Assembly (NCBI RefSeq): GCF_042263505.1
Contig: NZ_JBHKFI010000001.1
Coordinates: forward strand, 372,001-436,000
Direction of reading: 5' to 3'
DNA length: 64,000 bases
DNA from: Bacillus_BE sp042263505
GTDB lineage: Bacteria; Bacillota; Bacilli; Bacillales; Cytobacillaceae
Positions 26,880 to 35,490 of the stretch are shown here, piece by piece; position 1 is the stretch's first letter, and each line of letters opens with the position of its first letter. The notes below the pieces were generated by a model, which searched no databases, had not been told where the DNA came from, and saw only the letters and a program-made list of their open reading frames with translations. The position numbers were made by a program, and so were the translations under genes.

Positions 26880-28988
26880 TTGGGGAAAAAGAAGAAAAAA
26901 AAGACATCACTTCCATTGCGCTTGAATATCCTTTTTTTGGCGGTATTTGTCCTTTTCTCAATGCTGATTATTCGATTAGGAATCGTGCAAATTGTTTATG
27001 GAAAAGATTATAAACGGGAAATCGACCAAAAAGAGGTTGTTCCTATTAATTTATCGATGCCACGTGGAAAAATTTATGACACAAATGGAAAACTAATCAC
27101 TGGAAATAAAACATTAAAGGCCATTACTTATACACGTTCAAGTACAGTAACGCAAGATGAAATGCTAGACGTTGCCAAGAAATTAGCGACTATAATTAAA
27201 AAAGATACAAAGGATGATTTTAAAGCCATCACCGAACGCGATCGTCAGGATTTTTGGATTATTAAACATCCAGATGAAGCAAAGAAAAAAATTACATCAA
27301 AAGATGAAGCAAAATTAAAGAAGAAAGAATTGGATCAAGACGAATACAATAAAGAAATTTATGATTTAACGAGAAAAAGAATTACGGAACAAGAATTAAA
27401 TTCCTTTTCAAAGAAGGATCTTGAGGTTCTAGCAATATACCGTGAAATGTCAAGCGGCAGAGCGCTATCACCGCAAATTATAAAGAATAAAAATGTAACG
27501 GATGAGGAATTTGCCCGTGTCAGCGAAAATCTAGATATCTTGCCTGGAGTCGATGCCACGACTGACTGGGAGCGATACAATGCTTATAAGGATAAGGAAG
27601 GAAATGAAACCTTAAGCTCTATTTTAGGGAAGGTTACCAGCACGAAAGAGGGATTGCCTCAAGATATGCTTGATTATTTTGAAGCAAGGGGCTACAGTCG
27701 AAATGACCGTGTAGGAAAAAGCTATCTTGAGTGGCAGTACGAAGATGTCCTACAAGGTCAAAAAGAAATTGTAAAAAATGTTTCCGATAAATCAGGCAAT
27801 GTCATCGATACAAAAGTATATCGTAAAGGAAAAAGCGGAAATGACTTAGTCTTATCTGTCGATATTGATTTACAGCAGAAGGTAGAAAAGATAATTGAAG
27901 ATAAATTAGGAAGCGCCCGAATGGGTCAGCCGTATATGGATCGCGCCCTTGTAACGGTCTTAAATCCAAAAACGGGAGAAGTCCTTGCCATGGCAGGCAA
28001 GCAGTATATGAAGGATGAAGAGACCAATAAGACTGTTGCTGCTGATTTTGCTTTAGGAAATATGATTACTTCCTACTCAATGGGTTCAGCAGTGAAAGCG
28101 GCCACGGTCTTAACTGGTTATAATACAGGAGCGATTACTCCTGGAGAATATCAATATGACCAACCGTTGAAATTTAAGGGTACTCAAGTAAAGAAATCTT
28201 GGAATACCGTTGGTTTTGGTTCAATTAATGATTTATATGCCTTAAAACGTTCCTCAAACGTTTATATGTTCTTAACAGCTATGAAAATTGGTGGTCAACA
28301 AACTTATGTTCCGAATGGTCCTTTAACTATTAATAAAGTGGCTGCAATTAATAAACTAAGAAATAATTTTGCTCAATTTGGATTAGGCGTAAAGACAGGG
28401 ATTGATTTGCCTGGGGAGCAATCTGGTTATGGTCAAGGGCAAATCCCGGAAGATGCTGGTAAGGTACTAGACTTTGGGATTGGCCAGTATGACACATATA
28501 CTCCATTGCAGCTTGCCCAATATATTTCAACGGTTGCCAACGGAGGTTATCGCATTCAGCCTCATATTGCCAAAGAAATTCGCGAATCCAATAACTCATC
28601 CGATAAACTAGGTTCAATCGTTCAGGAGATCAAACCAAAGGTATTGAACCGTGTAGATATGAAGGATGAATGGATTAAACATGTACAGGAAGGATTGAGA
28701 TTGGTTGTAAATGATCCTCAAGGTACAGGTTATGCAACGATTAAGAATAAGCAATATAAAATTGCAGGGAAAACAGGAACGGCCCAGGCATTATATGATG
28801 GCCCATTAGGTGGACATCCAATGCTATGGAATGTGACATTTGCAGGCTACGCCCCATATGATGATCCTGAAATTGCCCTCTCAGTTGTTATTCCATGGTC
28901 CACGACCGATCAAACACACGTCAACTTGGAAATTGCTGATGAAGTGTTTAAAGCGTATTTTGATTTGAAAGAAAAACGTGCAAAATAA
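26880..28988 (+). CDS. Class B penicillin-binding protein 2 (PbpA/PbpH type transpeptidase)
   Basis: About 702 residues. A basic cytoplasmic tail (KKKKKK), a membrane helix LNILFLAVFVLFSMLIIRLG, the PBP dimerisation domain (MPRGKIYDTNGKLI), and a transpeptidase domain with the SxxK motif in MGSAVKAAT, SSN in KRSSNVYMF and KTG in AGKTGTAQ. It cross-links peptidoglycan for cell elongation; length and N-terminus resemble B. subtilis PBP2a/PbpH. AAGGGA abuts the ATG at 26871, so I prefer TTG at 26880; the ATG would add three residues. Terminator at 29013-29046. Confidence 0.93.
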   Translation: MGKKKKKKTSLPLRLNILFLAVFVLFSMLIIRLGIVQIVYGKDYKREIDQKEVVPINLSMPRGKIYDTNGKLITGNKTLKAITYTRSSTVTQDEMLDVAKKLATIIKKDTKDDFKAITERDRQDFWIIKHPDEAKKKITSKDEAKLKKKELDQDEYNKEIYDLTRKRITEQELNSFSKKDLEVLAIYREMSSGRALSPQIIKNKNVTDEEFARVSENLDILPGVDATTDWERYNAYKDKEGNETLSSILGKVTSTKEGLPQDMLDYFEARGYSRNDRVGKSYLEWQYEDVLQGQKEIVKNVSDKSGNVIDTKVYRKGKSGNDLVLSVDIDLQQKVEKIIEDKLGSARMGQPYMDRALVTVLNPKTGEVLAMAGKQYMKDEETNKTVAADFALGNMITSYSMGSAVKAATVLTGYNTGAITPGEYQYDQPLKFKGTQVKKSWNTVGFGSINDLYALKRSSNVYMFLTAMKIGGQQTYVPNGPLTINKVAAINKLRNNFAQFGLGVKTGIDLPGEQSGYGQGQIPEDAGKVLDFGIGQYDTYTPLQLAQYISTVANGGYRIQPHIAKEIRESNNSSDKLGSIVQEIKPKVLNRVDMKDEWIKHVQEGLRLVVNDPQGTGYATIKNKQYKIAGKTGTAQALYDGPLGGHPMLWNVTFAGYAPYDDPEIALSVVIPWSTTDQTHVNLEIADEVFKAYFDLKEKRAK

Positions 28989-29012
28989 ACGACTGATTTT
29001 AGTAGACTTATG

Positions 29013-29046
29013 AAAAGAAGTGCTTGTTTTTAGCACTTCTTTTTAA
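29013..29046 (+). terminator. Terminator after the PBP gene
   Basis: AAAAGAAGTGCT (29013-29024) pairs with AGCACTTCTTTT (29032-29043). Confidence 0.85.
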
Positions 29047-29264
29047 ACTTTAAGCGTATAAATTGGCACCATTGATGAAGATTGACTTAGTGGCCAATTT
29101 TTGGAATTAGTGAAACGATGTCTCTGTAAAAGAGGAAGAAGTCGTGAATCCATGTGAAAACAGTCATGATGGAAAAAGATTTACTATATACACCAACTCG
29201 GATTAAATAGATGTTTTTATTATATAAACATACCAATTATTCTAAAAAATATTTCAAAAAGTTC

Positions 29265-29292
29265 TTGATTTTTTTTTCTGAATGATTATAAT
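29265..29292 (+). promoter_or_regulatory. Sigma-A promoter of the argS T-box leader
   Basis: TTGATT at 29265-29270, 16-bp spacer, TATAAT at 29287-29292. Confidence 0.65.
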
Positions 29293-29299
29293 AATCTCC

Positions 29300-29558
29300 A
29301 ATACTAAAAAAAAAATCTATGATAAAGAGAGTAGTTATTTTGTGAAGGGAAGCGAGTCAGGGATGGTGGGAGCCTGATACGGAGCAAATAATGAACCGCA
29401 CTTTAGAGATGCTTTCCTGAAATGAGTAGGGGTAAGCCGGGGAAATACCTCGTTAACAAAAAGAAGTGGTTTTTATTGTTTAAAAACAAATGGAGTGGTA
29501 CCACGGGAAATCATCAAACTCTCGTCTCTTTTATTATAAAAGAGGCGGGAGTTTTTTT
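29300..29558 (+). ncRNA. T-box leader (tRNA-Arg responsive) of argS
   Basis: A classical T-box riboswitch. Stem I with the distal GGTG/GGGAG segment around 29362-29373, the specifier loop GAACCGCACT with CGC (Arg) at 29397-29399, the antiterminator T-box GTGGTACCACGGG at 29495-29507, and the competing terminator 29516-29558. The bulge TGGT would pair with the ACCA end of uncharged tRNA-Arg. Low arginine charging therefore turns the downstream arginyl-tRNA synthetase on. The specifier assignment is by position and agrees with the gene it controls. Confidence 0.9.
29516..29558 (+). terminator. Regulated terminator of the T-box leader
   Basis: A 17-bp stem (29516-29532 with 29538-29554) containing CTCTCGTCTC paired with GAGGCGGGAG, then T-run. 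Confidence 0.9.
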
Positions 29559-29574
29559 ATTGGAGGGAAAAATG

Positions 29575-31260
29575 ATGTATAAGGAGCACTTAGTTGAGGT
29601 ATTATCAGAATTTTTAAATGGTGTATTAGAAAAAGACAAATTAAGTGAAATGATTGAAAAACCGAAATATGAAAATTTGGGGGATTTGGCTTTTCCTTGT
29701 TTTGAATTGGCAAAGGTTTATCGGAAATCTCCACAAATTATTGCAACTGAAATAGCTGAAGGCATTAAATCTTCTCAGTTTGAAAAGGTGGAAGCCGTAA
29801 GTGGATATGTAAATGTTTTTCTTAACAAAAAAGAAGTATCCTCACAGGTTATGAAACAAATCATTTCTGAAAAAGAGCATTATGGTGATGTAAACATTGG
29901 TCATGGAGGGGCTGTAACGATTGATTTATCATCCCCAAATATTGCAAAACCCTTTTCCATGGGACATTTGCGCTCAACTGTTATTGGGAATGCTCTTGCA
30001 TTAATTACCGAAAAATGTGGATATCAGCCCATTAAAATCAACCATCTAGGCGATTGGGGTACACAATTTGGGAAATTGATTGTTGCTTATAAATTATGGG
30101 GAGACGAAGAACAGGTTAGAAAGAATCCAATCAATGAGCTCTTAAAGTTGTATATTCAATTTCACGAAGAGGCTGAAAAGGATCCTTCATTAGATGATCA
30201 TGGGCGTGAATGGTTTAAGAAGCTAGAGGATGGAGATGAAGAAGCCATTTCATTATGGAAGTGGTTTAGAGAGGAATCCATAAAGGAATTTTCAAGATTA
30301 TATGAACTATTAGGAATCACTTTTGATTCGTATAATGGAGAAGCTTTTTATAATGATAAAATGGAACGGGTTGTCGAGCTTTTGGAGGAGAAAAAATTAT
30401 TGCTTCAATCTGAAGGAGCAGAGATCGTTTCTCTAGAAGAAAAGGATTTACCACCTTGCTTAATTAAGAAAAGTGATGGTACTACCCTTTACGCGACCCG
30501 TGACTTAGCGGCTGCAATTTATCGGCAGGAAACTTATCACTTCGTTAAATCTTTATATGTAGTGGGAAATGAACAGTCCTTTCATTTTAAGCAATTTTTC
30601 TCTGTATTAGAAAAGATGGGGTATGACTGGCATAAAGGTCTTATTCATATACCTTTTGGAATGATGCTAATGGATGGTAAGAAGATGTCAACGCGGAAAG
30701 GGAAGGTTGTTTTCTTAGAGGAAGTCGTGCAAGAAGCAATCAAGCTTGCGATGAATGATATTATGGAAAAAAATCCGAATCTTGAATCCAAGGAAGAAGT
30801 GGCCCGTCAAGTAGGAACAGGAGCTGTCATTTTCCATGATTTGAAGCATTATCGGATGAATGATATTGAATTTTCTTTAAAAGATATGTTGCGCTTTGAA
30901 GGAGATACAGGTCCTTATGTTCAATACACACATGCACGTATTTCATCATTACTAAAAAAAGGAATTTATGAGGAAAGTAACGAAGAAATTCATTTGGATG
31001 ATTTAGAAGCTTGGCCAATTATTACGTTATTAATGTCATTTCCTGATATCCTTAAGCGATCATTGGATGGGTATGATCCGTCTCAAATTGCTAAATATGT
31101 GATTGACTTGGCGAAGGCATTTAATAAATATTATGCTACTGTAAGAATTCTCGATGATGAAGCTTTAAAACATGCAAGACTGTCGCTAGCATTTTCAGTG
31201 AAAATAGTGTTAAAGGAAGGGCTTCGTCTGTTGGGACTTGAAGCACCGGAAAAAATGTAA
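29575..31260 (+). CDS. argS: Arginyl-tRNA synthetase
   Basis: 561 residues. Class I synthetase with the HIGH-equivalent in SMGHLRST (about residue 131), KMSTRKGK (about 370), and the arginine-specific C-terminal helical domain (QYTHARISSLLKKG). The N-terminal additional domain is present. Start ATG 29575 lies 7 bases after GGAGGG; a longer upstream frame runs through the T-box terminator and is not real. The protein resembles the Listeria/Enterococcus-type ArgRS more than the long-known B. subtilis sequence, so it may be a second copy; this needs the whole genome. Confidence 0.95.
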   Translation: MYKEHLVEVLSEFLNGVLEKDKLSEMIEKPKYENLGDLAFPCFELAKVYRKSPQIIATEIAEGIKSSQFEKVEAVSGYVNVFLNKKEVSSQVMKQIISEKEHYGDVNIGHGGAVTIDLSSPNIAKPFSMGHLRSTVIGNALALITEKCGYQPIKINHLGDWGTQFGKLIVAYKLWGDEEQVRKNPINELLKLYIQFHEEAEKDPSLDDHGREWFKKLEDGDEEAISLWKWFREESIKEFSRLYELLGITFDSYNGEAFYNDKMERVVELLEEKKLLLQSEGAEIVSLEEKDLPPCLIKKSDGTTLYATRDLAAAIYRQETYHFVKSLYVVGNEQSFHFKQFFSVLEKMGYDWHKGLIHIPFGMMLMDGKKMSTRKGKVVFLEEVVQEAIKLAMNDIMEKNPNLESKEEVARQVGTGAVIFHDLKHYRMNDIEFSLKDMLRFEGDTGPYVQYTHARISSLLKKGIYEESNEEIHLDDLEAWPIITLLMSFPDILKRSLDGYDPSQIAKYVIDLAKAFNKYYATVRILDDEALKHARLSLAFSVKIVLKEGLRLLGLEAPEKM

Positions 31261-31265
31261 AATAA

Positions 31266-31313
31266 GAGAGACCAGCATTCAACCAAAGCTTTTGTAATGC
31301 TGGCCTCTTTTTT
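31266..31313 (+). terminator. Terminator after argS
   Basis: GAGACCAGCATT (31268-31279) with AATGCTGGCCTC (31296-31307), followed by T. Confidence 0.85.
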
Positions 31314-31493
31314 ATAAACAAAAAAATGATCATAAAAACTTATTATTAGTGTCAATCCAAATTAATTTGTCCTCCCGGTTCTTCATTTTTTTAAATAAAG
31401 GAAATTTCGTGCCTTTTTATACATTCTTCAGTATCTTGCTTCATTTTTTTTCATAAAGTAACAGTACCGAGATTTTTTTTGAGGAGGAGTATT

Positions 31494-31820
31494 ATGTATT
31501 ACGCTCGTCTTGTACAATTTAAATTAGGAACTGGAAAGCGACAGATTGCGGAAAAAATATGTAAGGAATATGATTCATTTAATCGGAATTTAACTGGATT
31601 TAGAGGAAATGTTTATTTCTTTGATGATTTAAATGGTGAATACCATACATTAAATTATTGGGATACAAAACAAGATGCTGAAAACGCACATGAAATTTTA
31701 TTTCCTAAATTCACGGCCAAACTTGAAAAGTATACAGATGAGAAAATAGTCTATAGAATCTTTGAAGTGTTTGATACATCAGAAAATAGTGGTTTTTTCC
31801 AATCTCATTTGAAGTTATAA
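31494..31820 (+). CDS. Small ABM-like barrel protein of unknown function
   Basis: 108 residues with a GAGGAGG site. The pattern YYARLVQFKLGTGKRQIAEK, then FRGNVYFFDDLNGEYHTLNYW, DTKQDAENAHEIL suggests an antibiotic-biosynthesis-monooxygenase-like alpha/beta barrel, in which a strand, a helix, two strands and a helix alternate. No catalytic residues can be named. In layout it resembles the unknown protein encoded at 9385-9735. Confidence 0.55.
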   Translation: MYYARLVQFKLGTGKRQIAEKICKEYDSFNRNLTGFRGNVYFFDDLNGEYHTLNYWDTKQDAENAHEILFPKFTAKLEKYTDEKIVYRIFEVFDTSENSGFFQSHLKL

Positions 31821-31992
31821 AGGGATGTAACAATAGGGCATAGAAAGATTTTACCTCATTTTTTGTAGTTAGAATAGCAAGAAAAATGAATTAAAAGATT
31901 TTGAAATTGTTAAGAAAAGAAGCGAATAGAGGAAAAAAGGAAGAGGAAATCTGAGAAGTGTATTTACTATTAAATAAGAAAAGAATCATCAT

Positions 31993-32400
31993 TCATTTTT
32001 TTATTTTTTCCTGGAGAAAGCTAATGATAAAATAGCTAATCACTAAAACTAAAATACTTACGGTATAAATAAATGTTTGTTTTGCATCCTCATGGTTGAC
32101 AACAACTAAACGGACCATTGCTGTAATTCCGATGTATATAAAGTATCGAAGTGGAAAATGATAATGTTCTTGAAAATATTTAACGGCAACTGCAATGAAT
32201 TCAAAGTAAAGAAAAAATACTAAAATCCCTTCAAGTAATTCAAAATGTGCTTCCTTCCCAGTTTCGAAAAAAGCAAGATGGAAAAGATTAATGATTTCCT
32301 TGCAAAGCAGAGCTGCTAATATAATGCTTAAGACCACTAACGCTACATTCAATCCCCATTGAAGGATTTGAGCAATGGCTATATTTGTATATTTTTTCAT
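31993..32400 (-). CDS. PsiE family membrane protein
   Basis: 135 residues with four predicted membrane helices: NVALVVLSIILAALLC, LLEGILVFFLYFEFIAVAV, YFIYIGITAMVRLVVV and VSILVLVISYFIISFL. The spacing and the motif HFPLRYFIYIGITAMVR match phosphate-starvation-inducible PsiE proteins. Despite the name, the function is unknown. A good ribosome site (GAGGAGGTG) precedes the start on the minus strand. Confidence 0.85.
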   Translation of the reverse strand: MKKYTNIAIAQILQWGLNVALVVLSIILAALLCKEIINLFHLAFFETGKEAHFELLEGILVFFLYFEFIAVAVKYFQEHYHFPLRYFIYIGITAMVRLVVVNHEDAKQTFIYTVSILVLVISYFIISFLQEKIKK

Positions 32401-32549
32401 GTTTCACCTCCTCTACTGTTTATTTTAAGATATTTGGCATCAGGATTCTAGTTTGAAGTTTTATTATTTATCATTAATTCTGATGAATTTGTTTGATACA
32501 AAATAAAGGCTGTTCTGATAGCTATTTAATAAAAAAACTTATTTAGATT

Positions 32550-32577
32550 AAAAAAAAAAAACGCCACAAATGGCGTT
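32550..32577 (-). terminator. Terminator of the 50-codon gene at 32583-32735
   Basis: AACGCCA/TGGCGTT 7-bp stem with CAAA loop (32560-32577) and a ten-base T-run on the minus strand. Confidence 0.85.
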
Positions 32578-32582
32578 GAACA

Positions 32583-32735
32583 TTATGATGGATGATTTAT
32601 TTCTTCATTATTGTCATTCAAAATATTTTTTACATCTTCTACCATTTTATTGAAGGCTTGATCCACTCGATTTAGAATATCTTCTTGTTCAGATTGAGTG
32701 GACTGATGATTTTCATTTTCATTTTTATCGTCCAT
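32583..32735 (-). CDS. Small acidic protein, 50 residues, unknown function
   Basis: ATG preceded by GGGAGGTG at ideal distance and closed by a strong terminator 6 bp after the stop, so this is very likely a real gene. The product is charged and hydrophilic: MDDKNENENHQSTQSEQ, then an amphipathic helix around DILNRVDQAFNKMVEDVKN. No family is recognised. It has no membrane segment or signal peptide. Confidence 0.6.
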   Translation of the reverse strand: MDDKNENENHQSTQSEQEDILNRVDQAFNKMVEDVKNILNDNNEEINHPS

Positions 32736-32867
32736 TTCTACACCTCCCATTTTAGCATGTGTAGAAAAGGAAATTTTTATAAGGAAAGAAGTTATGATTT
32801 TAAGAAAAAAATAATCTTTAACGATTTTTTAAGAATGGTTCCAGTGAATCATCAACAGCTTTTTATC

Positions 32868-33434
32868 CTAAGCAATTATATGGGTAATGGCAAGAAAAAG
32901 TGCAAATGAAATGAAAACCATATGGATTGTACGAAGTCTTTTGGATTTTTTGTTTTGCATTAATTTGCTGCCTAGTATTGCAGCTAATACGATAAAAAGG
33001 ACGGAGCCGAGGCCGATGATCCCTTCTCCTTCTAATTCACCTTCTTTTAGAAACATCAATGCACCATGGAGGATACTTAAAGTTAGGGCGATTAGTCCAA
33101 TTAAAACATGATTTTTTGTGATGAATTTACCAAAAGAAATGAAGGTATTTTTCCATTTTGAAAATTGGGAAATCAAAGTTTTCAATGACCTTCTAAATGG
33201 ATAGAGCAGCGCAGCGAATCCCATTGCGATAGCCGTTCCCCAACCAATCATCTTTCCAATTTCCTCTATTGGACCTTCCTTTTCATGATCGCCCTGATAA
33301 TCACCATATTTTCCATCATCGTGCTTTTCAAAATGATGACCGTCATCATCTGCAAACGCTATAGAATTTGTCACCCCGAATCCAAGTATGAAAATTAAAA
33401 TTACAGAAGCAAAGATTAATTGAAAATACTTCAT
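32868..33434 (-). CDS. Membrane protein with two His pairs, candidate b-type cytochrome
   Basis: 188 residues: a signal peptide or first helix (residues 5-27), a His/Asp-rich extracytoplasmic stretch (DDDGHHFEKHDDGKYGDYQG) that may bind metal, then four membrane helices. Helix 3 holds H109 and H123, helix 5 holds H171 and H185; both pairs are 14 residues apart, the spacing of di-heme ligands in cytochrome b-type bundles. No family is recognised. The start (ATG 33434, or 33437) follows GGGAGG. Function inferred only from this pattern: membrane electron transfer or heme binding. Confidence 0.55.
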   Translation of the reverse strand: MKYFQLIFASVILIFILGFGVTNSIAFADDDGHHFEKHDDGKYGDYQGDHEKEGPIEEIGKMIGWGTAIAMGFAALLYPFRRSLKTLISQFSKWKNTFISFGKFITKNHVLIGLIALTLSILHGALMFLKEGELEGEGIIGLGSVLFIVLAAILGSKLMQNKKSKRLRTIHMVFISFALFLAITHIIA

Positions 33435-33635
33435 CATTAAACCTCCCATTTTTTTCTAAAAGCGATAGTATGTATGTCCTTATTAGGATACTTGCTAAAT
33501 ATGAAAATTGACTGAAAAGTGGCCCTTAAATAGGATTTCATGATCACCATTTTTGAGAGCGTTCAATATTCTAGATATAGAATGCAAATTGCCATATTTT
33601 ATAAGCATTTGAAAAAAGTATAAAAGGAATGAACA

Positions 33636-33911
33636 ATGATGGAACTTTTCATGTTTAGCTCCATTTGGTTTGATCTAAGTTTCTTTTTCGTAGGAATGAT
33701 ATTTTGGGGACTAATGATTGTTTCGGGATTATATTTTATTGTGGGGCTGGTCAAAAAGTCAGCAAAAGCATTCTTTATAAGCGGATTAGCCTTTTTAATC
33801 CCCTCCATTACACTTTCTTCACAGGAAGGCTATTATCTCTTGTTTCTATTATTGCCTTTACTTGCTTTTCTCCTCGCTTTTCTGTTGTGGAGATATATGG
33901 ACATTCATTAA
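33636..33911 (+). CDS. Small membrane protein, unknown function
   Basis: 91 residues with three hydrophobic helices: WFDLSFFFVGMIFWGLMIV, YFIVGLVKKSAKAFFISGL and LLFLLLPLLAFLLAFLLW. AAAGGAATG precedes the start and a terminator follows at 33918-33950. No family is recognised. Confidence 0.6.
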   Translation: MMELFMFSSIWFDLSFFFVGMIFWGLMIVSGLYFIVGLVKKSAKAFFISGLAFLIPSITLSSQEGYYLLFLLLPLLAFLLAFLLWRYMDIH

Positions 33912-33917
33912 AAATGT

Positions 33918-33950
33918 GCGATACTTTGAATCAATAAAGTATCGCTTTTT
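33918..33950 (+). terminator. Terminator after the small membrane protein gene
   Basis: GCGATACTTT (33918-33927) with AAAGTATCGC (33936-33945), then T. Confidence 0.85.
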
Positions 33951-34094
33951 GATGTGCTTGAATTTAGGAGAAAAAAAGAGTGAATGCTCGTTTATCTATA
34001 TTAACAGCGAATTGCTATTCGAATAGGGATCACAATACCTCCTGTTGGCTTTATATGAGATGGTTGAAATTTCAAAAAGTAACTTTTTTCATAG

Positions 34095-34119
34095 AAAAAA
34101 GACAGGAGAAGTTCCTGTC
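34095..34119 (-). terminator. Terminator overlapping the methyltransferase stop
   Basis: On the minus strand GACAGGA (34119-34113) pairs with TCCTGTC (34107-34101), followed by six T at 34100-34095. The stem overlaps the stop codon. Confidence 0.75.
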
Positions 34120-34825
34120 ATTTCTTTGCAACGAGAATGAGCGCAGGGGAGTTACTTGAGTAATTCTGAAAATCATAATTCCCATAAACGGTTATATCAT
34201 GAAATCCACAACTTTTTAGGCTAGAAACTAATTGATCTGCTACTGCCGGATACAGCTTTGTCGTATTAATCTTAGCTTTTCCATCCGATGTTAAAGTAGT
34301 AGTAAAAAGAACTGTATCCTTAGATATTTCATATTTTCTCTCAAAGGTGAATGTATCTCTTTTTATAATAGGAAAACTAAATTGCTCTTTTGTTAATATA
34401 TTTTCATAATTCACCGTCTGAATAATCATTACTCCATCATTCGCTAGGGTGAGGTAGGAGTCTCGAAAAAACTGAGTTATTTCCTCTAGGTTGTTTAAGT
34501 GAACGAGGGTATTTCCGATACAATAGATCCCGTCATAGATTTCATTCAACTCATTCAATTGCTGCATGTTTTTTCTATAGAGCTTAAGGTGATTTCTGCT
34601 CCTAATGATTTTTTTTCGAATTTCTTCTGTAAAGGATGCTTCAGGTTCTAAAGCGGAAACCATGTATCCACTATTAGCAAGGGAAAATGCCATATTGCCT
34701 GTCCCTGCTCCAACATCTAATAAGTTTCTTTTCCCCTTGAAACATATGGATAAAAATCGAAAGGCTTTTTCATTAGTAGGAAAAATTTGATCATAATAGG
34801 GTGCTAATGTTTCATAAAATGACAT
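34118..34825 (-). CDS. SAM-dependent class I methyltransferase
   Basis: 235 residues. Rossmann-fold methyltransferase with motif I LLDVGAGTGNMAFSLAN (about residue 37), acidic strand-2 end ALEPE, and the Methyltransf_25-like IYCIGNTLVHL. The N-terminus MSFYETLAPYYDQIFPTNEK is typical of small-molecule methyltransferases. Substrate unknown. ATG 34825 is used because AAAGGGA precedes it; the frame extends upstream to 34846 without such a site. Confidence 0.85.
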   Translation of the reverse strand: MSFYETLAPYYDQIFPTNEKAFRFLSICFKGKRNLLDVGAGTGNMAFSLANSGYMVSALEPEASFTEEIRKKIIRSRNHLKLYRKNMQQLNELNEIYDGIYCIGNTLVHLNNLEEITQFFRDSYLTLANDGVMIIQTVNYENILTKEQFSFPIIKRDTFTFERKYEISKDTVLFTTTLTSDGKAKINTTKLYPAVADQLVSSLKSCGFHDITVYGNYDFQNYSSNSPALILVAKK

Positions 34826-35160
34826 GCTTGAATCCCTTTCTTTCAAAATTTCTTTTATTCTATTTTAGTATAAATGAAGCAGATAAGCATACAGATGATG
34901 TAAATCATAGATATTGCTTTCTCTAATAATGTTCGCTGAATGTATAAAAAATATCAGATAAAATTTACACGACCGAATATTATAAAGGAGTACATGGGAT
35001 AAAATACAAAATTTCGGCTATGCGCTAAACAAAAAAGGACCGGGCGGTTTTGTAACGGGTTCCGTAACTATCGCAAAACGTCAATTTACACAGGAAAATG
35101 CAAACCAAAATGTAATAAAATGTAGGACAAATGGTAAGGCTAGAGAAATTAAAAAACATT

Positions 35161-35198
35161 AGCAATAGCAAGGGTTTATACCCTTGCTATTGCTGCTT
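35161..35198. terminator. 14-bp perfect hairpin inside the inverted-repeat element
   Basis: AGCAATAGCAAGGG (35161-35174) with CCCTTGCTATTGCT (35181-35194), then GCTTTT. Terminator-like, without a gene before it. Confidence 0.6.
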
Positions 35199-35304
35199 TT
35201 AATGGCTAATTCTTCGGATTGCGAATGACGAATTCTGCTCATTGAGAAGTTTACAAACTATTTTCGCCTTCTCCTTATCAATAACGTGTAGGTATGAGAA
35301 TTCA

Positions 35305-35490
35305 TAGGCGGAGAATTTCCTGCTAATGTATATAGAGGAAGCTTAAGAAGCCGATATAAGCGGAGATATTCCGATTAACTGCTCTAAATAAGACAAAATA
35401 TAAAGATTTGGATCATTTAAACGGAAAAACTCCCCTTATTTTTAAGGAAATATGGGTATTTCCCAATATAGACGGAATTTTTCCGTTTAT
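35305..35490. repeat. Four degenerate palindromic repeats, 51-61 bp apart
   Basis: CGGA cores at 35309, 35361, 35422 and 35473, each in the context TA-RCGGA-GA/AA-NNTTCC or a decayed form; the last is a full palindrome, CGGAATTTTTCCG. The spacer sequences differ and the spacing is irregular. Confidence 0.4.

Noticed and set aside
29422..29574. N-terminal extension of argS
   Set aside because: The extra codons lie within the T-box antiterminator and terminator; the real start follows GGAGGG at 29562.
35305..35490. CRISPR array
   Set aside because: Repeat cores are only about 14 bp, degenerate, with unequal spacing, and there are no cas genes.
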